A DNA stretch of 64,000 bases from Engelhardtia mirabilis (GTDB lineage Bacteria; Planctomycetota; UBA1135; GCA-002686595): the NCBI RefSeq assembly GCF_007748095.1, contig NZ_CP036287.1, forward strand, positions 6,634,001-6,698,000. Direction: 5' to 3'. Both the position numbers and the translations under genes were made by a program. Below, in pieces: positions 16,696 through 26,100 of the stretch (position 1 is its first letter; each line of letters begins with the position of its first letter). The notes beneath the pieces were generated by a model that was given only the letters and a program-made list of their open reading frames with translations, made no database searches and was not told the DNA's origin.

Positions 16696-18261
16696 ATGAC
16701 GGCACCGCGCGACGATCGAGGCCGGTCACAAGGGCCGCTCGAGGGGGAGCTGCGCGCGGAGCTCGAACGGCTCGAGCAACGGGGATTGCGGCGCAGCACG
16801 GAACGGGTGTCGGTGGGGATCGACTTCACCTCGAACGACTACCTCGGCCTGGCCCGCGATCCGGTGGTGATCGCCGCGGCGCGTGCGGCGCTGGAGAACG
16901 AGGGGGCGGGTTCCCGCGCGGCTCGCCTGCTGTCGGAACGCTTGCCGTCCCACGAGTTGGCCGAGCGCAGAGTGGCCGAATGGGTCGGATCCGAGGCGGG
17001 GCTGCTGTTTCCGACCGGCTACCAGGCGAACCTCGGCGTGGTCGGCGCCCTGGCCGGCGCGGGGGACCTGATCGTGTCCGACGCCTTGAACCACGCCTCG
17101 CTGATCGACGCGGCGCGACTGTCGAGGGCCACCACCAAGGTGCATCGCCACCTGGACCTCGAGCACGTCGAGCAGCTCTTGGTCGCGGGTCGCGGCGCGC
17201 GCCGGCGGCTGGTGTTGACCGAGGGCGTCTTCAGCATGGATGGGGACCTCGCGCCACTGGCTGAGCTGCACGAGCTGTGCGAGCGCCACAACGCGTACCT
17301 GGTCGTCGACGAAGCCCACTCCGCAGGCTTGCTGGGCCCGCGGGGAGCCGGCGCCTTCGCCGAGGCCATGGAGCGAGGCTGTGGATCGGAGCGGGTGGCG
17401 GCGCGCATCGTCACGGGTGGCAAGGCCCTGGGCTCGGCGGCAGCGGTGGTCGCCTGCGGATCGGCCCTGCGCGAGGTCCTGGTCCAGCGGGCGCGGACGT
17501 TCGTCTTCACCACGGCCTCACCGCCAGCGGTCGCCGCGGCCTTCGCCGCTGCCGTCGAGCGCGCGGCGGCGGCGGAGGACTTGCGCGAGCGGTGCTTGGC
17601 GATGGCCCGGGACCTGGCGCACCGGCTCGGCTTGCGCGTTCCAGCGGCGGCGATCGTGCCGCTGGTGGTTGGGCACGAGGGGTCGGCGTTGGCCTTGGCG
17701 GAGGTCGCTGAGCGAGGAGGGTTCGCCGTGCGGGCGGTGCGGCCGCCGACGGTGCCGGATGGAACGTCGCGGTTGAGGTTGGTGGCCCACGCCCACAACA
17801 GCGTGGACGAGACTCGGGAGTTGTCAGAGCTCTTGGCCCGAGGCTGGAAGGACCTGGCTGGGGTGCAGAGCTCCCCCGGGCCCCCCCCCCCCCCCCCGCC
17901 CCCACCCCCCCTCCTCTCGTCGACATCGACGTTGCAGGCACCGCCATCACCGGCGGGACCCTCTCGGGCCAGTTCGACAACTCGATCCCACTCAACCTCT
18001 CGATCGCGACCAAGGCCTCGGCCGAGACCACAGAGCCCAGCCCGGCCCGACCGTCCGCACCCTGCTTCGTCATCGCCGGAACCGACACCGACGTCGGCAA
18101 GACAGTGGTCAGTGCCATGGCACTTCACGCCGCCGCCGGGACGGGGCCGGCCGGCTATTGGAAACCGGTGCAGACCGGCGTCGATCCGACGAGCGCCGAA
18201 GCGCACGCCGGATCGAGCCGAAGACAGAGCGCGACGGACGCGGACGACACCTTCGAGGTGA
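16696..18261 (+). CDS. bioF: 8-amino-7-oxononanoate synthase BioF, with frame-disrupted tail
   Basis: Residues about 1-390 form a complete PLP-dependent KAPA synthase, which condenses pimeloyl-thioester with alanine. Visible motifs are the N-terminal DFTSNDYLGLARDP, the GSGSxR-type ENEGAGSRAARLLSE, SDALNHASLIDAARLS, the PLP-binding DEAHSAGLLGPRGAG and the Schiff-base Lys in VTGGKALGS. BioF homology ends near 17865 without a stop codon. The frame then enters a run of 17 C at 17881-17897 and continues as a Pro/Ser/Arg-rich tail to 18261, which is the wrong frame of the BioD coding region. One extra C, or two fewer, would join it in frame to BioD. The annotated tail from about residue 396 is therefore probably an artefact or an off-phase form. 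Confidence 0.88.
   Translation: MTAPRDDRGRSQGPLEGELRAELERLEQRGLRRSTERVSVGIDFTSNDYLGLARDPVVIAAARAALENEGAGSRAARLLSERLPSHELAERRVAEWVGSEAGLLFPTGYQANLGVVGALAGAGDLIVSDALNHASLIDAARLSRATTKVHRHLDLEHVEQLLVAGRGARRRLVLTEGVFSMDGDLAPLAELHELCERHNAYLVVDEAHSAGLLGPRGAGAFAEAMERGCGSERVAARIVTGGKALGSAAAVVACGSALREVLVQRARTFVFTTASPPAVAAAFAAAVERAAAAEDLRERCLAMARDLAHRLGLRVPAAAIVPLVVGHEGSALALAEVAERGGFAVRAVRPPTVPDGTSRLRLVAHAHNSVDETRELSELLARGWKDLAGVQSSPGPPPPPPPPPPLLSSTSTLQAPPSPAGPSRASSTTRSHSTSRSRPRPRPRPQSPARPDRPHPASSSPEPTPTSARQWSVPWHFTPPPGRGRPAIGNRCRPASIRRAPKRTPDRAEDRARRTRTTPSR
17881..17897. repeat. C17 homopolymer tract between bioF and bioD
   Basis: Seventeen consecutive C residues are followed by G, five C, A and seven C. 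The tract encodes polyproline and separates the BioF reading frame from the BioD reading frame, which differ by one position. Tracts of this kind are slippage-prone in replication and are also frequent sequencing or assembly errors. Confidence 0.95.
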
Positions 18262-18854
18262 TGCGGTTGGCGGGCGCGCCGGGCTCGGTGTTCGAGAATC
18301 CCCTGCGTCGGTACCCGCTGCCCGCATCGCCCCATGAGGCGGCGACCCACGCCGGCGACGTGCTGCCGGTGGAAGAACTCGCACCCAAGCTGGCCGAGAT
18401 CCGCTCACGCTCCGCGGAGCGCCTGTGGATCGTCGAACTGGCAGGGGGCTTGCTCGTTCCCTACCGGATGGACTGGCTCCAGATCGATTGGTTACAGCAA
18501 ATCCGGGTTCCTTTGGTGCTGGTGGCTCGCAGTGGGCTGGGGACCCTGAACCACACCCTGCTCTCGGTCGAGGCGGCCCGCGCCCGTGGGCTCGAGCTCG
18601 CCGCCCTGTTTCTGGTCGGTGAGCGCCATCCCTCCAACGAGCGGACATTGATCGAGACCACCGGCATCCCGCACGTCTTCGTCCTCGAACCTCTCGCCCC
18701 GCTCGACCAGGCATCGGTTGCAAAGTGGGTCGCAGTTGCTCGCAGCCATCGCGGCGCTAGCCTGGGCCAGGTACTCGTCAGACCGCCCCGTCCCCATCCT
18801 CCGTCCGCCGCGCGCCAAGATTCGAACCCGTCGGCGGCGACCCCGGTGCGATGA
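18105..18854 (+). CDS. bioD: Dethiobiotin synthetase BioD (N-terminus encoded upstream without a start codon)
   Basis: The ATP-dependent carboxylase making dethiobiotin from DAPA. The P-loop GTDTDVGKT is encoded at 18078-18104, upstream of the first usable start (GTG 18105) and in the same frame. The frame stays open back through the C tract with no ATG, GTG or TTG after the tract. Other family segments are GYWKPVQTG, ELAGGLLVPY and LVARSGLGTLNHTLLSVEA. Translation from 18105 would lack the essential P-loop, so the real protein is most likely the C-terminal half of a BioF-BioD fusion. The last 30 residues are unconserved. The stop overlaps the bioA start by 4 nt. Confidence 0.82.
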   Translation: MVSAMALHAAAGTGPAGYWKPVQTGVDPTSAEAHAGSSRRQSATDADDTFEVMRLAGAPGSVFENPLRRYPLPASPHEAATHAGDVLPVEELAPKLAEIRSRSAERLWIVELAGGLLVPYRMDWLQIDWLQQIRVPLVLVARSGLGTLNHTLLSVEAARARGLELAALFLVGERHPSNERTLIETTGIPHVFVLEPLAPLDQASVAKWVAVARSHRGASLGQVLVRPPRPHPPSAARQDSNPSAATPVR

Positions 18855-20131
18855 GCGATCCCTCCGAGTCGTTCCTCGCCCGCGATCGGCGGACCCAGTG
18901 GCACCCCTACACCCAACACGCGGTCGATCGTGAGCGCCTGGCCGTCGTGGGCGCCCGCGGTGCGCTCTTGGATTTGGCCGACGGGCGGCAACTGATCGAC
19001 GCCATCTCGTCCTGGTGGGTCTGCCTGCACGGGCACGGCGAGCCGCAGCTGATCGAGGCCATGCGTGCCCAGGCTTTGCGGCTCGACCACGTGCTGTTCG
19101 CCGGCACCACCCACGCTCCAGCTCTGGACCTGGCCGACGCGTTGCTGCCCCTGGCGCCCCGGGGGCTGACGCGCCTGTTCTTCTCCGACAACGGCAGCAG
19201 TGCGGTCGAGGTGGCCTTGAAGATGGCCTACCAGCGCCATGCCCTGGGCGGCGAGCCCCAGCGCAGCGTGTTCGTGGCGCTCGAGGGCTCGTACCACGGG
19301 GACACCTTCGGCGCCATGTCCGTCGGCGACCCCGACCCCTTCTTCCACACCTTCGCCTCGATGTTGTTCGAGGTGCGCCGCGTTCGTCCCGAGCTGGGCG
19401 CCTTCGCGGCGGCCCTCGACGAACTGGGCGAGCGCGCCGCGGGCGTCATCGTCGAGCCCCTGGTCCAGGGGGCCGGCGGCATGCGGATGCACGGCCACGA
19501 CGTCCTGCGCGACGCGCGGGCGGCCACGGCGGCGCGCGGCCTGCCGCTGATCGCCGACGAGGTCATGACCGGATTCGGGCGCACCGGCAGCCTCTTCGCC
19601 TGCGGTCAGGCCGGCGTGGAGCCGGACCTCATGTGCCTGGCCAAGGGCCTGACCGGGGGCTTCATGCCGATGGCCGCGACCCTCGCGCGCGAGGAGTACT
19701 TCGAGGCCTTTCTCTCCGAGGATCGCACGCGCACCTTCTTCCACGGCCACTCCTTCACCGCCCACCCGATCGGCTGCGCCGTGGCGCTCGCGTCCCTCGC
19801 ACTGGTTCAGGAGCGCGACACGCCCGGCCTGCTGGACGCCGCCGGGGCGCGCATCGAAGCGCGGCTGCGCGAGCGCCTCGGCGACGACCCGCGCGCGCGC
19901 GATCTACGCCGAACCGGCGGAATCGTCGCGGTTGACGTGGTGCCGGCCGACGGCGCGCCGGAGGGCTACCTGGCCAGTCTCGGCCCGCGGCTGCGCGCGG
20001 CGGCGATCGAGCGTGGGGTTCTGCTGCGCCCCCTGGGCGACGTGCTGTACGCCATGCCGCCCGCCTGCATCGACGCGGCCCAAGCCGACCAGATCGCCGA
20101 GACGATGGCTCAGTTGGTCGAGCTGGCCTGA
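18851..20131 (+). CDS. bioA: Adenosylmethionine-8-amino-7-oxononanoate aminotransferase BioA
   Basis: A 426-residue PLP aminotransferase converting KAPA to DAPA, with SAM as amino donor in characterised enzymes. Motifs include the N-terminal HPYTQ, ISSWWVCLHGHG, the SDNGSSAVEVALKMA segment, EGSYHGDTFGAMSVGD, the cofactor Asp in DEVMTGFGRTGSLFAC and the Schiff-base Lys in CLAKGLTGG. The HSFTAHPIGC segment is typical of BioA. The ATG at 18851 overlaps the bioD stop (ATGA). The 3' end overlaps the convergent gene at 20110 by 22 bp. Confidence 0.96.
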   Translation: MSDPSESFLARDRRTQWHPYTQHAVDRERLAVVGARGALLDLADGRQLIDAISSWWVCLHGHGEPQLIEAMRAQALRLDHVLFAGTTHAPALDLADALLPLAPRGLTRLFFSDNGSSAVEVALKMAYQRHALGGEPQRSVFVALEGSYHGDTFGAMSVGDPDPFFHTFASMLFEVRRVRPELGAFAAALDELGERAAGVIVEPLVQGAGGMRMHGHDVLRDARAATAARGLPLIADEVMTGFGRTGSLFACGQAGVEPDLMCLAKGLTGGFMPMAATLAREEYFEAFLSEDRTRTFFHGHSFTAHPIGCAVALASLALVQERDTPGLLDAAGARIEARLRERLGDDPRARDLRRTGGIVAVDVVPADGAPEGYLASLGPRLRAAAIERGVLLRPLGDVLYAMPPACIDAAQADQIAETMAQLVELA

Positions 20132-20700
20132 GCGCCGACTCCGCCCAGACGCTCGACCTGGTCGCGCACCAGCTTCTCGGGCGCGCCGGGCTTCATCCCC
20201 GCCGAGCGGGCTTGTTCGAGCGCGATCTCGACCGGCACAGCATCGACGACGCTGCGATAGATCGCGAAGAAGATCGCACTGCGGCTCCCGGTCTGACAGG
20301 TGAGCAACAACAGGCCGTCGCGCTCGAGGGCGATCTCCGCCAGGACCCTGTCGACCTGCGCGTCGGTCGGCAGCTCCTGGTCGACCGGCAGGGAGACGGG
20401 ACGCAAGCCGAGCTGCAGGGCTCGGATCAGCAGGGGCTCGATCACGTCGGCCGGGCGCAGGTCGATCAGCGTCACCACGCCCCGGCGCTCGAGCACGTCG
20501 AGGTTGTCGGGCGTGAGGTTCGCGGCGAGGTACAGGTCGCCACACAGGAAGCAGCGCACGTCCCCTGGCAGCGGCTCGGCGGTCACCGCGTCGTAGAGCT
20601 CGGGTTGCGGCTCGTCCGAGCGCCCGAAGCCGAACAGGCCACAGCCCCCGAGGGCCAGGCACAAGAGCGGCAGTAGGTACCGTCGCGCGTGCAGCTTCAT
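20110..20700 (-). CDS. Lipoprotein with a DUF442/tyrosine-phosphatase-like domain
   Basis: A 196-residue protein. A signal peptide ends in LALGGC, giving a lipidated Cys at about residue 20. The rest resembles the small phosphatase fold of the beta-lactamase-hydrolase-like (DUF442) and dual-specificity families: a GVVTLIDLRP strand-turn, then LLLLTCQTGSRSA, where Cys and Arg are spaced CX4R as in the DUF442 group and not CX5R as in classical PTPs. The substrate is unknown. The ATG at 20700 overlaps the stop of the upstream DUF423 gene by 4 nt, so the two are translated together. Confidence 0.7.
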   Translation of the reverse strand: MKLHARRYLLPLLCLALGGCGLFGFGRSDEPQPELYDAVTAEPLPGDVRCFLCGDLYLAANLTPDNLDVLERRGVVTLIDLRPADVIEPLLIRALQLGLRPVSLPVDQELPTDAQVDRVLAEIALERDGLLLLTCQTGSRSAIFFAIYRSVVDAVPVEIALEQARSAGMKPGAPEKLVRDQVERLGGVGAQASSTN

Positions 20701-21089
20701 GGGCGAGGGGTCGGATCGGTCGAGCGCAGCGCAGAGCTCCCCAGGAGCGCCCAGCCGACGATCATCAACAGGCCGCCCATGGGGGTGATCGGGCCAAGGA
20801 TCGCGCCCGGGCCGCCAAGGGCCAGGCCGTAGATCGATCCCGAGAAGAGCAGGGCCCCGACTCCGAAGCAGATTCCGACCGCTCGACCCAGGGGCAGCCG
20901 CGGCACGAGTGCGCCGCACAGGATCAGGGCCAGCCCGTGCCAAACCTGGTAGCGCACGGCGGTGTGCCAGTTCTCGAGCTGACCCGCGCCATCGAGGCTG
21001 TCCTTCAGGGCGTGGGCGCCGAAGGCTCCGAGGATCACGGCCACCCCACAGAGGGTCGCGCCCAGGGCTACGAAGGTCTGAGATCGCAT
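20697..21089 (-). CDS. DUF423 family membrane protein
   Basis: A 130-residue protein with four predicted membrane helices. It has the DUF423/YgdD features: an N-terminal GAFGAHALK motif, YQVWHGLALI in the middle and the C-terminal ITPMGGLLMIVGWALL. These are small inner-membrane proteins of unknown function. The ATG at 21089 begins directly at the first helix. It is divergent from the acyl-CoA ligase gene at 21199. Confidence 0.88.
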   Translation of the reverse strand: MRSQTFVALGATLCGVAVILGAFGAHALKDSLDGAGQLENWHTAVRYQVWHGLALILCGALVPRLPLGRAVGICFGVGALLFSGSIYGLALGGPGAILGPITPMGGLLMIVGWALLGSSALRSTDPTPRP

Positions 21090-21198
21090 GGAGGGAGGGT
21101 CGCCGCCAGGCGGGGTCGCGAGCGAGCGAACCGCGGGGCCCGCTAAGGTAGGCGGCACCCGCCCGCGCGGCCACGCCCGAACTCGACAGGAAGCCACG

Positions 21199-23049
21199 AT
21201 GACCCCCCCCAACGAGACGCCGACCCTCGCGCCGGCCGCCGTCGACGTCGAGCGACGCTCCGACGGCAGCCTGGTCCTGCGCTCGCCCCAGGAGCTCGGC
21301 CCCTACGCCGCCCAGCTCGGGATCCACCTACGCGCCTGGGCCGACCGCGCCGGCTCGCGGACCTTCCTGGCCGAGCGCGCCGCCGGCGCCCGCGGCTGGC
21401 GCGAGGTGACCTACGCCAGCGCCCGACGCGGCGTCGACGCCCTCTCGGCCCGGCTGCTCGAGCTCGGCCTGGGCCCCGCGCGCCCCCTGGCGATCCTCTC
21501 GGACAACTCGGTGGACCACGGCCTCTTGGCCCTGGCCGCCATGCAGGTGGGCGTGCCCGTGGCGCCCATCTCGCCGGCCTACTCCCTGCTCACTGCCGAC
21601 CGCACCAGGCTGCGCGGGATGCTCGAGCTGCTGGAGCCCGGCGCGGTCTTCGCGGAGAACGGTGAGCTCTTCGCGACCGCTATCGCCGACGCCGCCCCGG
21701 CCGACGCCGCGCGGCTCTGGTCGACCTCGCCCCTGCCTTCGTCCGGTGCCGCGCCCTCGTTCTGCGTGCGGGAGCTGCTGGAGAGCGAGTCGGGCCCCGC
21801 GGTCGAGACCGCCTTCGCCGCGGTCGGTCCGGACAGCGTGGCCAAGATCCTGTTCACCAGCGGCTCCACCGGCCTGCCCAAGGGCGTGATCAACACCCAG
21901 GCGATGCTGTGCTCCAGCGTCCAGGCCCAAGCCCAGGTCTGGCCCTTTCTGGCCGAGCGCCCGCCCGTGATCGTCGACTGGCTGCCCTGGAGCCACACCT
22001 TCGGCGGCAACCACAACTTCGACATGGTCCTTCGAAACGGCGGCAGCCTCTACGTCGACGCAGGCAAGCCCGCCCCCGGCCGACTGCAGCCGACCCTCGA
22101 CAACTTGGCTGACGTCGCGCCGACCCACTACTTCAACGTGCCGCGCGGCTACGCGATGCTGATCGGCGAGTTCGAGCGCGACGAGGCCCTGGCGGCGAAC
22201 TTCTTCTCGCGCCTCGAGATGGTCTTCTACGCCGCCGCCGCCCTGCCCCAGGACCTGTGGGAGCGCATGGAGGCCCTGGCCCTGAAGCACGCCGGACACC
22301 GCGTCTTCATGGCCTCGGCCTGGGGCTCCACCGAGACGTCGCCCCTCGCGACAGCCGTGCACTTTCCCATCCCGCGCGCCGGCGTGATCGGCCTGCCGGT
22401 GCCGGGCACCGAGATCGCCATGGTGCCCAGCGGCTCGAAGCTCGAGCTGCGCGTCAAGGGGCCGAACGTCACTCCGGGCTATTGGAAGCGCCCGGACCTC
22501 ACGCGCGAGGCGTTCGACGAGGATGGCTTCTACCGCATCGGCGACGCGGGCGTCCTCGCGGATCCGGAGCGTCCGGAGCTGGGCATCGTCTTCGACGGCC
22601 GCGTGGTCGAGGACTTCAAGCTCTCGTCGGGGACCTGGGTCAACGTGGGGATCCTGCGGCCGACGTTCCTCGCGAGTTGCGAGGGTCTGGTCAGCGACGC
22701 GGTGCTGTGCGGGCACGACACCGATGGAATCGGCGCGCTGGTCTGGCCGGATCCCGGGGTTGTGGAGCGCTTGACGGCGGACCTGCCGGCGGGGACCGGG
22801 CTCGCCGAGCGTTGCGCGGATCCGCGCGTGCGCGGGGCCCTGGGGCAAGCGCTGGCGCGGCACAACGAGGCCCATTGCGGCAATGCGCTGCGGATCGAGG
22901 CGGCCCTGTTCCTGGAGGCGCCGCCGAGCATCGACGCTGGCGAGATCACCGACAAGGGGTATGTGAACCAACGCGCGGTGCTCGAGGGGCGCGCGGAGAA
23001 GGTAGCGCAGCTGCTCGCGCGGGGTGACGGAGTGGTGATGGCGGAGTGA
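21199..23049 (+). CDS. Feruloyl-CoA synthetase-like acyl-CoA ligase
   Basis: A 616-residue member of the AMP-forming adenylate family. The P-loop-like A3 motif is ILFTSGSTGLPKGVINTQAM near residues 215-235. DWLPWSHTFGGNHNFDMVLR, YFNVPRGYAML and WGSTETSP are characteristic of the feruloyl-CoA synthetase branch. The C-terminal GFYRIGDAG and the VEDFKLSSGTWVNVG region carry the adenylate and hinge motifs. It would activate an aromatic (hydroxycinnamic) or similar acid to its CoA thioester. No enoyl-CoA hydratase/vanillin gene is adjacent, so the substrate is uncertain. The ATG at 21199 is chosen because residues from there match the family. Confidence 0.82.
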   Translation: MTPPNETPTLAPAAVDVERRSDGSLVLRSPQELGPYAAQLGIHLRAWADRAGSRTFLAERAAGARGWREVTYASARRGVDALSARLLELGLGPARPLAILSDNSVDHGLLALAAMQVGVPVAPISPAYSLLTADRTRLRGMLELLEPGAVFAENGELFATAIADAAPADAARLWSTSPLPSSGAAPSFCVRELLESESGPAVETAFAAVGPDSVAKILFTSGSTGLPKGVINTQAMLCSSVQAQAQVWPFLAERPPVIVDWLPWSHTFGGNHNFDMVLRNGGSLYVDAGKPAPGRLQPTLDNLADVAPTHYFNVPRGYAMLIGEFERDEALAANFFSRLEMVFYAAAALPQDLWERMEALALKHAGHRVFMASAWGSTETSPLATAVHFPIPRAGVIGLPVPGTEIAMVPSGSKLELRVKGPNVTPGYWKRPDLTREAFDEDGFYRIGDAGVLADPERPELGIVFDGRVVEDFKLSSGTWVNVGILRPTFLASCEGLVSDAVLCGHDTDGIGALVWPDPGVVERLTADLPAGTGLAERCADPRVRGALGQALARHNEAHCGNALRIEAALFLEAPPSIDAGEITDKGYVNQRAVLEGRAEKVAQLLARGDGVVMAE

Positions 23050-23056
23050 GGATGTC

Positions 23057-23185
23057 GGTAGGCGTTCGTACGGTGCCAGGCACAAAACCGCCGCCTACGC
23101 GGACCGGCCCTCTGCCGCCGTTGGCGGCAGAGGGCCGGTCCGCGTAGGCGGCGGTTTTGTGCCTGGCACCGTACGAACGCCTACC
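23057..23185. repeat. Perfect 63-bp-arm palindrome, family B
   Basis: Two perfectly complementary 63-bp arms (23057-23119 and 23123-23185) surround a GTT loop. The outer part reads GGTAGGCGTTCGTACGGTG then CCAGGCACAAAA. The interior is a G/C-rich palindrome ending in CCGCC/GGCGG. It sits between the ligase stop (23049) and the convergent VWA gene stop (23195). The GTACGGTG core is shared with family A at 60 and 2867. The GGTGCC(A/T)GGCAC core is like REP sequences linked to RAYT transposases in other bacteria. A single left arm recurs at 49858-49882. Confidence 0.92.
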
Positions 23186-23194
23186 GCCAGTGCC

Positions 23195-26100
23195 TCAGCG
23201 CTCCTCGGCGAGTGACACGCCGAGGTACGCCGCGCGCAGCTCCTCCTCGAGCTCGGCGATCTGCCCTTCGAGGCTGGCCACCACATTCGCGTCCGCCGAG
23301 CCGCTCGCCTCGCGCTCCCGCTCCAGCTCGTAGCGCAGGTACTTCAGTCGATCGACGGTCGCCTGAGGTCCCTCGGCCGGGGGCAGGTTCGCTTCGATCG
23401 CGGCGCGGTTCGCGGCGACGATCGCCGCGAGCTCGCGGAAGGACTCGTCCGAGCCCCGATCCGCCACCTCGAGGCAGCGTTCCGACAGCTCCTCCACCGA
23501 GTCGCCCCGGGCGTAACCCGAGCGGCGCAGGACCTCGGCCACCTGGGCGGCGCAGATCGCCCGTTGGAAGCCCACCGGGCTGGCCTCGAAGGCCCAGGTC
23601 GCCGCGCTCCCGCTCACCTGCGCCTCGATCTCCCGGGCGACGTCGTCGGCCGGGGGCTCGTAGGCGTCGGCGGTGCGGTCCACCCCTGACTCGAAGGGCG
23701 GCTTGAAGCGCACCCGCACCGTGGCCAGGGCCCCGCCGTCGTCCGACAGCCGCACCCCGTCCAGCTCGTACAGCGCGACCACCACGTGCCCCGCACCCAC
23801 CTCGCCGGCGTCCACGTCGTCCTGGCGGAACTCGCGGTTCGCCAGGGCGCGGTTCTCGTAGCCGAGCAAGCGATAGCTCGCCACTCGCGTCGGGTCGAAC
23901 TCGACCTGGATCTTCACGTCCCGGGCGATGGTCTCGAAGGCGCCGGTGAAGTTCTCCACCAGGGCCTTGCGGGCCTCGAGCGGCGTGTCGACGTAGTTGC
24001 AGATGCCGTCGCCGCGGTCGGCGAGTTGCTCCAGGAACACGTCGTTGTGGTTGCCCATGCCGACGCCGATGGTGTTGAGGTACACGCCGGTCGCGCGCGC
24101 CCCGGCCACCTGCTCCAGCAGGGCGTTCTGGTCGGTCTCGCCGATGTTGCCGACGCCGTCGGAGAGCAGCACGACGCGGTGGTTCGTCTGCGAACCGGCG
24201 CCAGCCGCTGCCACGCCTTCCGCCGCCAGGCGATAGCCGTCCAAGAGTCCCGCCTGCACGTTGGTGCCGCCGTCGGCCGCCATCGAGAGGATCGCCGCCT
24301 CGATCACGCCGCGGTTGGCCGCAGAAGTCCGCGGCAGGATCACCCGCGACACGTTGGCGAAGCCCACGATCGTGACCGCGTCGCGCGAGTCGAGCTTGGT
24401 CAGAAGCTGCCGCAGGGTGTCCTTGACCAGGCCGAGCCGGTCCTCGCGCTTCATCGAGCCCGAGGTGTCGATCACGAAGGTCAGGTTCAGCGGCTTGCGC
24501 TCGCTGTCGGCCACCTCGCGCCCAGCCACGGCCACGCGCAGCATCCACTTGCCGCCGTCGCCACTATCCAGAGCCGAGCCGCCGAAGATCGAGGGCCCCA
24601 GGTCCGTGTGGATCGCGAAGACGTCCTCGGTCGGCGCCGGCACGTCCGCGTCGAAGTAGTTGACGAACTCCTCGGTGCGCACCTGCGCGCGGGTCGGCAG
24701 GGTGCCGTTCATCAGCATCTTGCGCGCCAGGGCGTAGCTGGCCGTGTCCACGTCGACGCTGAAGGTCGACAGGGGGTCGGCAGAGGTCTCCATGAAGGGC
24801 CGCTCGCCCCAGTGGCGGAAGTACATCAGATCCAGGGACTCGCCCATCCGCCGACGGCAGTCGAGGAGCAGCCTCTCGAGCTGCGCCTCGGCCTCGGCAC
24901 GCAGGATCTCCGCGCGCTTGGTCTCGACGAAGCGCTCCACGGCCGCGCGGCCGACGTCGTCCGCCAGGTCACCCGAGTAGCCCGAGTTCAGGTAGCCCAG
25001 GGCCTCGAGCACGTCGGGCAGGGCCGAGCGCTCGATGCCGAGCTGGCCCAGGATCTGATCGACGAAGTCCCTGCCGAGGCCTCGCGTCAGCGTGACCCCG
25101 AAGGCCGCCTCGCCGTCGTCCTCGGCGTAGCCCAGGAAACCGAGTTCCCGGCGTCTGGCGCGTTCCTCGACGGGAGCGCTCTCGCCAGTGCCGAGAAAGA
25201 AATCACCCGAGCCCGTCGTCGTCGCGGGGGCGAAGCTGCCGCCCGTCGTGCCGGTAGGCCCCGGCGACGTCGGCCCCGCAGGACCGCCGCTGGCCGGACC
25301 CTTGGGCGCCGGAGTCGTCGACGGCGCGCGCGTGTCGCTGGCTCCGCGGTAGGCGCCCGTGGCCGACCGCTCGAGTTCGAGCGAATCGCGACCCGGCGCG
25401 GCGATTTCGGCGGGCGCCGCACCGCCTGCACCGCCGCCCACGCCGATCACATCGTTGAAGGAGCCGGAATCGAATGGGCTCCTCGCATCGCCCTGGGCCG
25501 ACTCGCGGTCGCTCCCGGTGACGATGTAGCCAGACTTCGCCGCGGGGGTGCGACCCGCCTTCGGGGACTCGTCCAGATAGCCGAGGCTCCTGAGCTGCTC
25601 CGCGGCTTGCGGCGTGACCTCGAAGGAGGCCTCCGGCTCGGCCGACACGGACCCGACGAAGGCCCCTCCCGCTCCGCCGCCGTTCTCCACGTAGAGGCGC
25701 GCAACGTCCTCGATCGTCAACGACTCCGACGAAGAGACGCTCCAGAGGATCGTTCCCTGTGCCCCCTCCGTTCCCAGGAAGCTCTCGCCGCCCTTGATCT
25801 GCTGCGCGTCGAGCGCCCCTTCGGACTGGCGGGGCTCAGCGGGCGCCATGCCAGCACCCTGCTCCGCATAGCCCAGCGCTTCGGTCAACTGCTCGACCAG
25901 CTTCAACGCCGCTTCGGCCTGGGCCTGATCCTCGACCAGGACTCCGCCGATGGCGCGGAACGCCGCCTCGGACTCCTCGGGGGACAGGGCCTGCCCCCTG
26001 CCGTAGCCGAGCCCCGGCAACTGCCCCGCCCTGTGCACCGAGTCGCGCGAGCCGATCGGAGCTCCGTCCTCGACGACTCGGCGGAGGTCCTCCATCGAGT

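Noticed and set aside
18815..18835. A TTCGAA-centred stretch that looks like a tRNA T-arm
   Set aside because: The flanking bases do not form a 5-bp T-stem, no acceptor or anticodon arm can be drawn, and it lies within the bioD coding end. A similar TTCGAAT near 11662 fails for the same reason.
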